Source: Bog-473 sp963726005 (GTDB taxonomy: Bacteria; Actinomycetota; Acidimicrobiia; Acidimicrobiales; RAAP-2). Taken from it: a stretch of DNA of 64,000 bases. The position numbers and the translations under genes were made by a program. Where the stretch lies: contig CAVSAT010000008.1 in assembly GCA_963726005.1 (NCBI GenBank), positions 62,001 through 126,000 of the forward strand. Reading direction: 5' to 3'. The notes under the pieces are model-generated. The model did no database searches. It saw only the letters and a list, made by a program, of their open reading frames with translations, and was not told where the DNA came from. Each line of letters begins with the position of its first letter. Positions within the stretch are counted from its first letter, which is position 1. Positions 45,736 through 53,059 of this stretch are shown here, in pieces.

Positions 45736-46958
45736 CGGGGTCCGCCATAGTCGACGGGAAGGTGTTTGATGCCGTTCAGCCACGAAGAGCGGAGGCGGAC
45801 GGGCGGACCCTTCAGCTTCGTGTCAGTCAGCTCATCGGCGATCACGTCGAACATCACCTTCAACTCGAGTCGGGACAGATTGGCCCCGATGCAGAAATGC
45901 GAGCCGCCGGCGCCAAAGGTGACGTGGGGGTTCGGTGAGCGACCGATGTCGAAACGCCCCGGGTCGTCAAACACCTCCTCGTCGAAGTTGGCGGAGGCAA
46001 AGTACAGGCCCACCCGTTCGCCCTTGGGCACCAGCCTGTCGGCGACCTCGGTGTCCTCGTTGGCCGTGCGCTGGAGGACCACTGCGGGCGAGGCCCACCG
46101 TAAAATCTCGTCGACCGCGGTCGCGGGGCGTTCTGACCGCCACCGTTCCCACTGGTCCGGGTGTTGCAGAAACGCCAACATGCCGTGGGTGATCGCTTGC
46201 CGCGTGGTTTCGTTGCCGGCGACGGCGAGGATCATGAAGAAGAAGGCGAACTCTTCGCTGTTGAGGCGTTGGCCGCCGGCATCGGGTTGGACGAGTCGGC
46301 TGGTGACGTCCCCGAGGTCGGTCTCAGCCCGCGCCTCGGCCGCCGCGTGGGCGTACACGAACATCTCGACGACGCCGGAGAGGTCGGCGCTGGCGTACTC
46401 CGGATCTTCGCTGCCCGCCATCTGATCGCTCCAGTCGAAGAGTTGCTGGCGATCGTCATCGGGGATGCCCATGAGGCCGGCGATCGCCTGCAGGGGCAGA
46501 TGACGAGCCACGTCGATCACGAAGTCGCCCGTGCCGTCATGTTTGGCGGCCCAGACGATCCGGTGGGCTCGTTCGCGCAGATCGACCTCGAGGCCGGCTA
46601 ACGCGCGCGGGGTGAAGCACCGGTTTCCAACCCGGCGAACCCGGGTGTGCCGAGGCGGGTCCATGCACAGCAGGAGGTTCTTGGTGGATTCACCCGTGGG
46701 GTCGGACTCGTCGAGCCGGCGGACGAAGGCGGAGTTGGTCTCCACCGACCACCCGGGACTCCTGGTGATCGCCGAGACGTCGGCGTGGCGGGTGAGCGCC
46801 CAGAATCCGGCGTCGCCGTATCCCGCCATGGACGGTTGCGGATTCCACCGGACTGGTTGATTCCGGCGCAGCCAGGCGAACTCGCCCAGGGGCAGATGAT
46901 CGGCCAACAAGTCGGGATCGGTCAGATCGAGGTGAGGGTCGACAGGCGTCGAGAGCAC
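45732..46958 (-). CDS. Cytochrome P450, CYP125/CYP142-like
   Basis: 408 residues. I chose the GTG at 46958 because AAGGAGG lies 9 nt upstream; an ATG at 47009 would lie inside a regulatory palindrome. Motifs: I-helix MILAVAGNETTRQAITHG, K-helix VDEILRW (ExxR), and haem loop FGAGGSHFCIGANLSRLEL with Cys near residue 356. That loop and the ending SSWLNGIKHLPVDYGG resemble sterol-side-chain P450s (CYP125/CYP142). Oxidation of a steroid or isoprenoid chain is likely. The quinone reductase overlaps its 3' end and a TetR gene is divergent. Confidence 0.92.
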   Translation of the reverse strand: MLSTPVDPHLDLTDPDLLADHLPLGEFAWLRRNQPVRWNPQPSMAGYGDAGFWALTRHADVSAITRSPGWSVETNSAFVRRLDESDPTGESTKNLLLCMDPPRHTRVRRVGNRCFTPRALAGLEVDLRERAHRIVWAAKHDGTGDFVIDVARHLPLQAIAGLMGIPDDDRQQLFDWSDQMAGSEDPEYASADLSGVVEMFVYAHAAAEARAETDLGDVTSRLVQPDAGGQRLNSEEFAFFFMILAVAGNETTRQAITHGMLAFLQHPDQWERWRSERPATAVDEILRWASPAVVLQRTANEDTEVADRLVPKGERVGLYFASANFDEEVFDDPGRFDIGRSPNPHVTFGAGGSHFCIGANLSRLELKVMFDVIADELTDTKLKGPPVRLRSSWLNGIKHLPVDYGGPR

Positions 46959-46976
46959 GACGGCAGACCTCCTTGC

Positions 46977-46996
46977 TTGACGCCGCTCGGTGTCAA
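46977..46996. promoter_or_regulatory. TetR-type operator, copy 1 (P450 side)
   Basis: TTGACGCCGCTCGGTGTCAA is an imperfect palindrome with TTGAC/GTCAA arms, placed directly upstream of the P450 ribosome-binding site. A near-identical copy is at 47009-47028. Confidence 0.75.
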
Positions 46997-47008
46997 CGAA
47001 CGTAGGCA

Positions 47009-47028
47009 TTGATACTGCACGGTGTCAA
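47009..47028. promoter_or_regulatory. TetR-type operator, copy 2 (tetR side)
   Basis: TTGATACTGCACGGTGTCAA has the same arms and shares 15 of 20 bases with copy 1. The copies are 32 bp apart (about three helical turns), one near each divergent promoter, so one TetR could control both genes. Confidence 0.75.
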
Positions 47029-47044
47029 CTAGGGTGGTGCCAAC

Positions 47045-47668
47045 ATGGAGTACCAGGTGACGATGCCCTTCAAGGGGGTCAGCGCCGATGACCGGCGCAT
47101 CGATCGGCGGAACCGGCTGGTGGGCGCCGCCTTCGAGATCGCCGGAACCGAGGGCGCGGGTGCGCTCGGTGTCGGTCGAGTCTGCCTGACCGCCGGGCTG
47201 ACCAAGCGGTACTTCTACGAGAGTTTTGGCTCGATTGCCGAACTCCAGAGCGCCGTCGTTGACCATGCCATCGTGGTGATGTCGAAATGTGTCGACCCGT
47301 TCCGACCCACGGTGCGCGGCGGACCGCCACAAGCCTGGCTCAAGGCCTTCGTCGGCGCATTGGTGGACGACGAGCGTCTCGCACGGGTACTGCTCGCCGA
47401 GACCCACGGCGGCGCGCTCAGCCCTTTTCGGCACCAAATCATCGACGTGGCCATCGCGGGAATGGCACCCCCCGACTCTGACGCGCAGGCGGACCTTCGT
47501 GCTCGCTTGGTCGCGTACGCACAGATCGGCACCCTGAGCGAGCTGTGCCTGGCATGGCACCAGGGGCGGTTGGCGATGGAGCGCGCGACACTTGTCGACG
47601 TGCTTGCTGACCTGTTTGTCCGTATCGACGGCGTTCGTTCCGGAGTTCCAGGCAGGTCGAGCTGCTGA
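47045..47668 (+). CDS. TetR-family regulator of the CYP125-like operon
   Basis: 207 residues. The TetR domain (about 18-65) reads RIDRRNRLVGAAFEIAGTEG, then VGRVCLTAGLTKRYFYESFGSIAELQSAVV, with helix-turn-helix VCLTAGLTKRYFYESF. The remainder is the ligand-binding helical bundle. The gene is divergent from the P450, and two copies of a 20-bp palindrome lie in between. Its likely ligand is the P450 substrate or a CoA thioester of it; this is inference. Confidence 0.93.
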   Translation: MEYQVTMPFKGVSADDRRIDRRNRLVGAAFEIAGTEGAGALGVGRVCLTAGLTKRYFYESFGSIAELQSAVVDHAIVVMSKCVDPFRPTVRGGPPQAWLKAFVGALVDDERLARVLLAETHGGALSPFRHQIIDVAIAGMAPPDSDAQADLRARLVAYAQIGTLSELCLAWHQGRLAMERATLVDVLADLFVRIDGVRSGVPGRSSC

Positions 47669-47782
47669 ACCGTTGACACTGGATGACGAAGCGCGGATCG
47701 GGGCACAGGTCGCTCGAGCGTGGAGGATTCGTCACCCAAGGTTCACGCAATAGTAGACCGCCCTGGACAAACCTGAGGTATG

Positions 47783-47792
47783 AGACTAGTCT
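47783..47792. promoter_or_regulatory. Palindrome at the GntR promoter
   Basis: AGACTAGTCT is a perfect 10-bp palindrome overlapping a possible -10 box (TAGTCT at 47787, with TGGACA 17 bp before). The start codon is 10 bp away, so it is a natural site for autorepression. Confidence 0.5.
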
Positions 47793-47802
47793 TATTAGCA
47801 CT

Positions 47803-48153
47803 ATGTTGACCCGTCAGATCGACCCGTCAGACAGAACTCCTCTCCATGAGCAGGTCGCATCTGAGATTCGACGTGCCATCGGAGATGGACAGGCCAAACC
47901 CGGAGAGCGACTGCCAGCAGCACGCGACCTCGCCGCCGTGCTGGGCGTCAACAACAACACCGTGCTCAGGGCATTGCGATCGCTGAGAGACGAAGGGCTC
48001 GTTGAATTCCGACGAGGGCGTGGCGTCACGGTTTGCGGAAGTGCAGTCAACCGCACTGCGGTCCTCGAAAGGGCCCGTGAACTTGTCAGTTTCGCCCGAC
48101 ATCATGGGTACCGAAGCGATGAGCTCGTTCAGATCATCCAACAGGTTTCTTGA
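47803..48153 (+). CDS. GntR-family regulator, YtrA-like (short)
   Basis: 116 residues from the ATG at 47803. The winged-helix domain includes PLHEQVASEIRRAIGDGQAKPGERLPAARDLAAVLGVNNNTVLRALRSL and EFRRGRGVTVCG. Only ~35 helical residues follow, as in the YtrA subfamily, whose members usually control ABC transporters or membrane proteins in the same operon. The next gene, a one-helix membrane protein, begins 3 bp later. Neighbouring DNA and codon use differ from genes to the left, consistent with an accessory segment. Confidence 0.88.
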   Translation: MLTRQIDPSDRTPLHEQVASEIRRAIGDGQAKPGERLPAARDLAAVLGVNNNTVLRALRSLRDEGLVEFRRGRGVTVCGSAVNRTAVLERARELVSFARHHGYRSDELVQIIQQVS

Positions 48154-48156
48154 ACC

Positions 48157-48678
48157 GTGATGGGCCACGCACAGCGGCAGTCTCACGATGGGTCGCTCAT
48201 CGTGGGTCCCCAGCTGATCGAGGAGGCACGACAGCATCAGCGGCGACGCCGCAAGCTGGTCGGGACGGTCTTGATTGCACCTCTCGCCGTTGGCTGCCTC
48301 ATCGTTGGAGGCCTGTTCGTTGCTGCGGGGCGACAGGGTACGTTCGTTGCCCACTCGGCGACTTCGCGCTCGAAAGGTCACACATCTCCGGCATCTCGTC
48401 AATCTCCGGCGCCTCCGAAGAAGTCTCTATCCCCGTTGTCACCATCGAACGTGGTCGTGCTCAATCCCGCTACGGGCGATGTCATCGCCACCAGTCCGTC
48501 GGAGCGAGCGGGAGCAGCCCTTCAAGCTGCTCAGAACGCAGCGGCCGCGCAAGCTGTGAACACCCAAAGCACCTTGCTGCAAGGAGTGGTACCGGAACAG
48601 CAAGCTACGCAGGCTGCCGTAGCGGAAGCCCAGGCTGCGGCCGCCGCAGCGGCAGCGGCTCAGTCCACCCATCGCTGA
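48157..48678 (+). CDS. Ala-rich single-pass membrane protein
   Basis: 173 residues from the GTG at 48157; an ATG one codon later is equivalent. The N-terminus is cytosolic and basic (RQHQRRRRKLVG), then one helix (TVLIAPLAVGCLIVGGLFVAA). The outside part is Ser/Pro rich and ends in an Ala/Gln low-complexity tail, possibly coiled coil. No domain is recognised. It follows the GntR gene by 3 bp and is probably its regulated partner. Confidence 0.65.
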   Translation: MMGHAQRQSHDGSLIVGPQLIEEARQHQRRRRKLVGTVLIAPLAVGCLIVGGLFVAAGRQGTFVAHSATSRSKGHTSPASRQSPAPPKKSLSPLSPSNVVVLNPATGDVIATSPSERAGAALQAAQNAAAAQAVNTQSTLLQGVVPEQQATQAAVAEAQAAAAAAAAAQSTHR

Positions 48679-48869
48679 CAGAAGTGCGAGGGTCTGACCG
48701 TTGGTTGGTCTCGACCGCACTAGCAATTGCCTCCGGCATCGGGATCGAGGCCATCGATTGGACGACCGAAGGTGACGGCATCGAGAACCTTGTCGGGAGG
48801 CTGGCCATGCCAGCAACACCGACGTTCGAGATCGGTGTCGACTGCACGTACATCCCACCCGGAGGCTCG

Positions 48870-49181
48870 TCAGTGCTTCTCTCGGCGTGTCGGCCGCCGT
48901 TTCGCTCGGCGACTCGTCAGAACGTCCAATACATCCCCGATCGCCTGCTCACGATCTCGGAGTTCCGGTAGCGCCAGGTGGCTCTGCACCTGATAGCGAT
49001 TGCGGCGACCTTCTCTCTCCTTGAGGACGTAACCGGCGTCGGTCAGATCGTTGACGATGGCGTAGGCGTGCCGTTCGGTGATGCCGAGATCGGCCGCGAT
49101 GTCGCGCAGACGTATTTCCGGATTGTCGGCGATCGAGAGCAGAACTCGACCGTGGTTGGTGAAAAAGCTCCAGTTACCCAC
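48870..49181 (-). CDS. Small winged-helix DNA-binding protein
   Basis: 103 residues from a GTG at 49181. The domain is GRVLLSIADNPEIRLRDIAADLGITERHAYAIVNDLTDAGYV followed by a wing (KEREGRRNRYQVQSHL) and a short basic tail. This is a MarR/ArsR-like minimal regulator. It is divergent from the sortase-substrate gene, and their promoters overlap, so control of that surface protein is likely. Confidence 0.82.
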   Translation of the reverse strand: MGNWSFFTNHGRVLLSIADNPEIRLRDIAADLGITERHAYAIVNDLTDAGYVLKEREGRRNRYQVQSHLALPELRDREQAIGDVLDVLTSRRAKRRPTRREKH

Positions 49182-49199
49182 CAGGCCAAGATACCAGAA

Positions 49200-49228
49200 T
49201 TAATAGAAATATATTGCTAGTACCTCAA
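49200..49228 (-). promoter_or_regulatory. Sigma70-like promoter of the winged-helix gene
   Basis: On the minus strand, TTGAGG (-35, 49223-49228) and TATTAA (-10, 49200-49205) are spaced by exactly 17 bp. They end 18 bp before the GTG start, in an AT-rich stretch unlike the rest of the window. Confidence 0.65.
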
Positions 49229-49242
49229 AACCAGAGTAGTAT
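49214..49242 (+). promoter_or_regulatory. Sigma70-like promoter of the surface-protein gene
   Basis: TTGCTA (-35, 49214-49219) and TAGTAT (-10, 49237-49242) with 17-bp spacing. It overlaps the opposing promoter of the regulator, so the two cannot easily fire together. The start GTG at 49311 is about 60 nt downstream. Confidence 0.65.
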
Positions 49243-49310
49243 TGCCAGATACCTCGGACGTCCGTCGCAGACGGTTGTTTATTTCGAGGAATCTAGAGGG
49301 GGGGCCGACC

Positions 49311-50468
49311 GTGTGGTCAGCCTGGTCATTGTCATCGCGTTGTTTTCCCAATTCTCGTCGTCACACCTCCAGCTCAAGCGGAACGCAGACGACGGACTCA
49401 TCGAGCAGATCTCGAGCTGGAAGCGTACGGCGCTCCCTTGTCGTCGCGGTAGCCGCCGGGACCGCCTTCGCCTCACTGGCACTCATTGGCCTCAGCTCGG
49501 CAACGGTTGCTTCGGCGGCAACGAGCGGAGCGCCTGCGGTTGCTCAATGTAATCCGCCTGACTTTCCCATCACGGCCGGATTCCAGGTGACCTGCACCGT
49601 CGCGGTCGTCAACACCAAAAACTCCAGCGGCGCCACAAGCTCGACGGTCACGACCAGCGCGTGCTTAGCGGCCGCAGGCGTACCGTTCCCCTCTTGTCCC
49701 TTGAATTTGGGGCCAATCACCAGCACTACGTCCTCGACCCAACTCGTGACTTCGGTGAACCAGTGCAACGACATCGTGACGGGCGGGGGAAGCAACGTGT
49801 ACTGCAACGTCACAGTCACCAACAACGTTCCCGTCGGAACGTCGACTGCGGCGGTCACGGTCGATCAGTGCATCGGATCGGCCGGCGGCGGAGGCAGCAC
49901 AGAAATCTGCGCCCCCACCGGCAGTACGACCAATGCCACTGTCACTCAGTGCAACGGTTCCGGGACCGGCGGAGGCACCTACCTCGGGGAAACGACGGTG
50001 GGCTGCACCGTCACGGGTGGCACGTCGGCGTTGCCCGTGACCATCAACCAGTGTAATGGCACCGCGACCGGCGGTGGGAGCGCCGTGACGTGCATGGCCA
50101 CGATGACGAACAACTTCATTGCCCCAGTGACGACCACGACCACGACGACTCCCGCCTCGCCATCTGGAACCGGTGGATCGGGCACCACCGCAACGCCAGG
50201 CGCGAAGGGCGCGACCCCAGCGGGCTCCGGAGTGACTGGTCTCACCGGTTCGGCACCCGGAGCTGGGGGGTCGACCGGCCTCGTCGGGACCGTCGGTGCC
50301 ATACCCTCCGGCGCACCACAGACCGGCTTCGGTGGAGCATCTCACTCACGCGATAGCGACCTCATGTTCGCAGGGGCGCTCGCACTCGTTGGAGCGGCAC
50401 TGGCGTCGACCGTTGCCATCCGCCGACGTCGGACCTTCTCAGTGCAAGGCACCAATGAGACTCCATGA
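49311..50468 (+). CDS. Sortase-anchored surface protein with Cys/Gly-rich repeats
   Basis: 385 residues from the GTG at 49311, with AGAGGGGGG upstream. After a signal peptide (RRSLVVAVAAGTAFASLALIG, then SATVASA) come four copies of a ~30-residue unit with (V/I)xQC, GGG and a second Cys (for example INQCNGTATGGGSAVTC). A Thr/Gly-rich wall-spanning region follows. The C-terminus has APQTGFGG, a helix (LMFAGALALVGAALASTVAI) and RRRR, which fits a PxTG sorting signal. The adjacent class F sortase overlaps its stop and probably anchors it to peptidoglycan. No known adhesin domain is seen. Confidence 0.82.
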   Translation: MWSAWSLSSRCFPNSRRHTSSSSGTQTTDSSSRSRAGSVRRSLVVAVAAGTAFASLALIGLSSATVASAATSGAPAVAQCNPPDFPITAGFQVTCTVAVVNTKNSSGATSSTVTTSACLAAAGVPFPSCPLNLGPITSTTSSTQLVTSVNQCNDIVTGGGSNVYCNVTVTNNVPVGTSTAAVTVDQCIGSAGGGGSTEICAPTGSTTNATVTQCNGSGTGGGTYLGETTVGCTVTGGTSALPVTINQCNGTATGGGSAVTCMATMTNNFIAPVTTTTTTTPASPSGTGGSGTTATPGAKGATPAGSGVTGLTGSAPGAGGSTGLVGTVGAIPSGAPQTGFGGASHSRDSDLMFAGALALVGAALASTVAIRRRRTFSVQGTNETP

Positions 50469-51151
50469 AGCCGAGTGCGTGGGTTGCGGGTTTTCGGCGC
50501 CCGTCGCGTAGGTGGGGGCTGATAGCTGCCGCGTTGGTGCTCGTCGGGTCTGGATGCCTCATCCTTGGTCTGCAAGAGCATCGGCATCCCTTGGCCCGAC
50601 CAGTGCCATCTCTCCGGGTGCCCAAAGCTGTGAGCGCCAAGGCGGCACCTGCGCCGGCGAAGGTCGCCATCCTCGCCACCGCTCGTTCCACACCGGTTGA
50701 GTTGAAGATCCCCGACCTCTCGCTGACGGTCTCGTTGTCGACACTTGGACTCAACGCCGATGGGACGGTGCAAGTGCCAACGAACGCCCAACAACCAGGC
50801 TGGTATGGGCTGGGCCCATCCCCAGGTGAGATTGGCTCAGCGGTGATCCTGGGCCACGTGGATTCCCAGTCGGGCCCCGCAGTGTTCTTCAAGTTGCAGT
50901 CGTTAGTGGCGGGAGACATCGTGGACGTGAGCTTGGCCGACGGGGTCACGGCCCAGTTCAGCGTCACCTCGACGACGATGTACCTCAAGGCAAACTTCCC
51001 CGATCAGACGGTCTACGCATCGCACGGCTACGGCGCGCTGCAGTTGATCACCTGCGGGGGGACCTTCGATACGCAGACGGGCCACTACCTGTCCAACATC
51101 GTCGTCTACACGTCCCTGGTGGCGCTCATTCCACCTGCCACGCACCCCTAA
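50465..51151 (+). CDS. Class F sortase
   Basis: 228 residues. The start overlaps the surface-protein stop, so translation is coupled. An N-terminal anchor helix (LIAAALVLVGSGCLILGL) precedes the sortase barrel: IPDLSLTVSLSTLGLNADGT, SAVILGHVDSQSG (His131) and LQLITCGGTFD (Cys197, TLxTC). The usual catalytic Arg a few residues later is not obvious; the segment reads TGHYLSNIVVY. Class F sortases cleave LPxTG-like signals and link the protein to the wall. The neighbouring APQTG protein is the probable substrate. Confidence 0.88.
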   Translation: MKPSAWVAGFRRPSRRWGLIAAALVLVGSGCLILGLQEHRHPLARPVPSLRVPKAVSAKAAPAPAKVAILATARSTPVELKIPDLSLTVSLSTLGLNADGTVQVPTNAQQPGWYGLGPSPGEIGSAVILGHVDSQSGPAVFFKLQSLVAGDIVDVSLADGVTAQFSVTSTTMYLKANFPDQTVYASHGYGALQLITCGGTFDTQTGHYLSNIVVYTSLVALIPPATHP

Positions 51152-51256
51152 ACGAGCGTCGCAACCCAACTCTCGATCCGCGACAGTCATTCGCCTCTCA
51201 CAGTTCCAGATCTGAGATGAGCGCAAGGCGAAATCGAGTGCCATCCGGCACCGAGG

Positions 51257-52096
51257 TCAAAGGGAATCGTGAATGTTGGCCGCCACGATCGTGGACAATG
51301 GAGCAGGGCATTGCCAGGTTCCTGCGGATTGATCCTGGAATCCCATGAAGTGCGCGACGAGGCAGGAGGCCACGGCATCGGTGGCTGACCATGAGGTCCC
51401 ACTTGCAGCTGTAGCGACCTCGCTCAAGAGGCTCGGCACGGCGTCATTCTGGGTCTCAGCGTTCGCCAACTCATGGGCGACTAGGGCGAGGGTGGGCGAG
51501 CCGGAAAACACGCTGTACTCCAGTCCGTTCGACCCGTAGGTGCATCCTGTCCCGGCGCCTGTCACAGCACCACAATGTGTCGCCGTGTCCCCCATGCTCC
51601 AGCTCCAGTTCGACCCCGGCGCGATACCCGAAGCTTCAACTTCGCCAACCAACTCAGCCACCGAAGGTCCGGCGACAGCGACTACCGGAGCTGCTGTGGG
51701 GGCGACTGCGGGAGCTGCTGTGGTGGCGACTGCGGGAGCAGGTGCTGGAGCGACTGTCACCGGAGGCGCTTTCACCGGAACCGTCACTACGGTCGTAGAG
51801 GTCGTGGCCACTGGCGACCCAACAGAAGTGGACGTGACAGTGGCCTGCCGGGCCGGCACTGCGTCGATCTTGTGTCCAGTTGCAATCCCCGACCGCAGGG
51901 TCGACATACGAGAGGTCGGGTCACCGCTTGAGGAGCTGAGTGCCCAGGCCGCCGCGATGAGGAGGGCAGCCAGGAAGGCGACCATTTTTCGTGGATAGTG
52001 GTTGCGAACCGAAGCTCGGCAATCACGTGAGAGAAGCGGCGAACCGCTCCGGCCAATCCGCGGGCAGAGAGACTCGTTGCCGACGGGCTCAACCAT
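51257..52096 (-). CDS. Secreted protein with degenerate metallopeptidase-like domain
   Basis: 279 residues; an internal ATG at 51985 gives a shorter form (242) with the hydrophobic MVAFLAALLIAAAWALSSSS at its very start. An Ala/Pro/Val/Thr linker (about 75-145) leads to a Cys-containing C-terminal domain: SNWSWSMGDTATHCG, GCTYGSNGLEYSVF, LALVAHELANAETQND and AVASCLVAHFMG. The HELAN box recalls HExxH metallopeptidases, but the second His is Asn, so zinc hydrolysis is doubtful. It starts at an 11-bp inverted repeat shared with the divergent small regulator gene. Function unknown. Confidence 0.7.
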   Translation of the reverse strand: MVEPVGNESLCPRIGRSGSPLLSRDCRASVRNHYPRKMVAFLAALLIAAAWALSSSSGDPTSRMSTLRSGIATGHKIDAVPARQATVTSTSVGSPVATTSTTVVTVPVKAPPVTVAPAPAPAVATTAAPAVAPTAAPVVAVAGPSVAELVGEVEASGIAPGSNWSWSMGDTATHCGAVTGAGTGCTYGSNGLEYSVFSGSPTLALVAHELANAETQNDAVPSLLSEVATAASGTSWSATDAVASCLVAHFMGFQDQSAGTWQCPAPLSTIVAANIHDSL

Positions 52097-52125
52097 GTGT
52101 TGAAGATTAGTACCTCAACACATGG
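52093..52125. promoter_or_regulatory. 11-bp perfect inverted repeat between divergent genes
   Basis: CCATGTGTTGA and TCAACACATGG are separated by 11 bp. One arm covers the start codon at 52096 of the leftward secreted-protein gene; the other lies 23 bp before the rightward small DNA-binding gene. It is a probable operator, and its spacer also has TAGTACC shared with the 49.2 kb promoter region. Confidence 0.7.
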
Positions 52126-52147
52126 TTGTCAACACCTAGTTGAAATC

Positions 52148-52501
52148 ATGGCTGGTACTCCCTATCATTGGGCGATGCCAGCTGACCCTGAATCCATTGT
52201 CGACACCTTGGTGGAGAGGGGCCGCCACGAGCTCGTCGCCGGTGAATCCGATGGGCGCGAGGGTTCCCTTGCCCTCCTTCGATTCGCGGATCTATTGCGA
52301 CGTTCGGCGGATCGCTTGTGTCACGAATCGGCGATGGCGGCCCGAAACCAGGGTGCTAGCTGGAGAGAGCTTGGGGAGGCAGTGGGTGGGATCACTCCAC
52401 AAGGTGCGGAACATCGGTTCAGCCCAGCCGCGAAAGAGCGCCGATCGAAGACGTCCAAAATCGAGTGGGCAGGGAAAGAACGAAGGGCAGTGGCCCGCTA
52501 A
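52148..52501 (+). CDS. Small helix-turn-helix protein
   Basis: 117 residues from the ATG at 52148; an ATG at 52175 is the alternative. It contains LALLRFADLLRRSADRLCHE followed by a helix-turn-helix, ARNQGASWRELGEAVGGITPQGAEHRFSPAAKERR, of the sigma-region-4-like type found in small actinobacterial regulators. Divergent from the secreted-protein gene across the inverted repeat, which is its likely binding site. No other domain. Confidence 0.65.
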   Translation: MAGTPYHWAMPADPESIVDTLVERGRHELVAGESDGREGSLALLRFADLLRRSADRLCHESAMAARNQGASWRELGEAVGGITPQGAEHRFSPAAKERRSKTSKIEWAGKERRAVAR

Positions 52502-52594
52502 CCCGGAGCGACCAGTGGTACAAAAAATGATGGGCCTGCGACCTTTAGGGTTCCTAGCGCACGAGGTCCGGCCTCAGGCGTCAAGCGCACTGCG

Positions 52595-52640
52595 CGCGCT
52601 CGGAGCGATTCGAACCCCAAACTCCTGATCCGCTAGACCG
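52595..52640 (-). pseudogene. Degenerate tRNA-Arg 3' half (putative attachment-site remnant)
   Basis: From 52597, GCGCTCGGAG and then, after one mismatch, GATTCGAACCCC repeat the 3' end and T-arm of the intact tRNA-Arg at 55540-55613, in the same orientation. The T-stem pairs poorly and no 5' acceptor strand is found, so it cannot be a working tRNA. Such a 3'-end copy is the classical footprint of site-specific integration at a tRNA gene. Confidence 0.55.
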
Positions 52641-52825
52641 ATCCCGATCGTCCTGCCCATCCAACTGAGTCCGGTTGAACCACTCAGATTGGATTCGATG
52701 TCCACCCGGGTGCGGCTCTGGATCCTTGAATCCGTTGACTGAGGGGCAACTCACAAGCAGATTCCCGTCATCAGGCCCGGGAGCGATGCGGAATCGACCC
52801 GACGATGTCGCCCAGCAACCTGTGG

Positions 52826-52900
52826 AGACGACCATGCGCGGTCTGGCGGTGTGCGCACCACTCTGCGGCCGGTCGTCTCGCGGCGCTCGAGCGCCATTGG
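52826..52900 (-). pseudogene. Fragment of an MDR-family quinone oxidoreductase gene (C-terminus)
   Basis: On the minus strand, ALERRETTGRRVVRTPPDRA matches the last residues of the reductase at 44683 (ALERRETIGRTVVRPPPDHA). The DNA is about 80% identical over ~75 bp. The frame runs through where the stop should be, and nothing upstream continues the gene. It is a broken relic. Confidence 0.75.
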
Positions 52901-53059
52901 CCAACCCTCGGGTTCGTCAGGCTTCGCCACACCATGGCACGGTCGTTCCATCCGTGACCACGCGAACGGGTTGATTCGAGTATGTCGATTGACGACGGCT
53001 CTGATGGATAGTAAGCCCATTGAGGTTTACAGTCGCGGTCATGTGGTCGGAGGTGTTTC

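Larger units (their letters stand above)
52502..53059. other. Gene-poor junction of the accessory region
   Basis: A 558-bp stretch without an intact gene. It holds a degenerate tRNA-Arg 3' half (52595-52640), a fragment of a quinone reductase gene (52826-52900), and then the start region of the beta-helix gene with its GGAGG ribosome-binding site at about 53049. This fits the scarred edge of an old insertion. Confidence 0.6.

Noticed and set aside
48605..48971. Possible short genes between the Ala-rich protein and the winged-helix gene (plus 48684-48971, minus 48605-48853)
   Set aside because: The plus frame has natural-looking sequence but runs into the antisense of the regulator, and neither strand has a ribosome-binding site or known family, so I did not call one.
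52595..52670. A second functional tRNA gene
   Set aside because: Only the 3' half is tRNA-like; the T-stem is mismatched and the acceptor 5' strand is missing.
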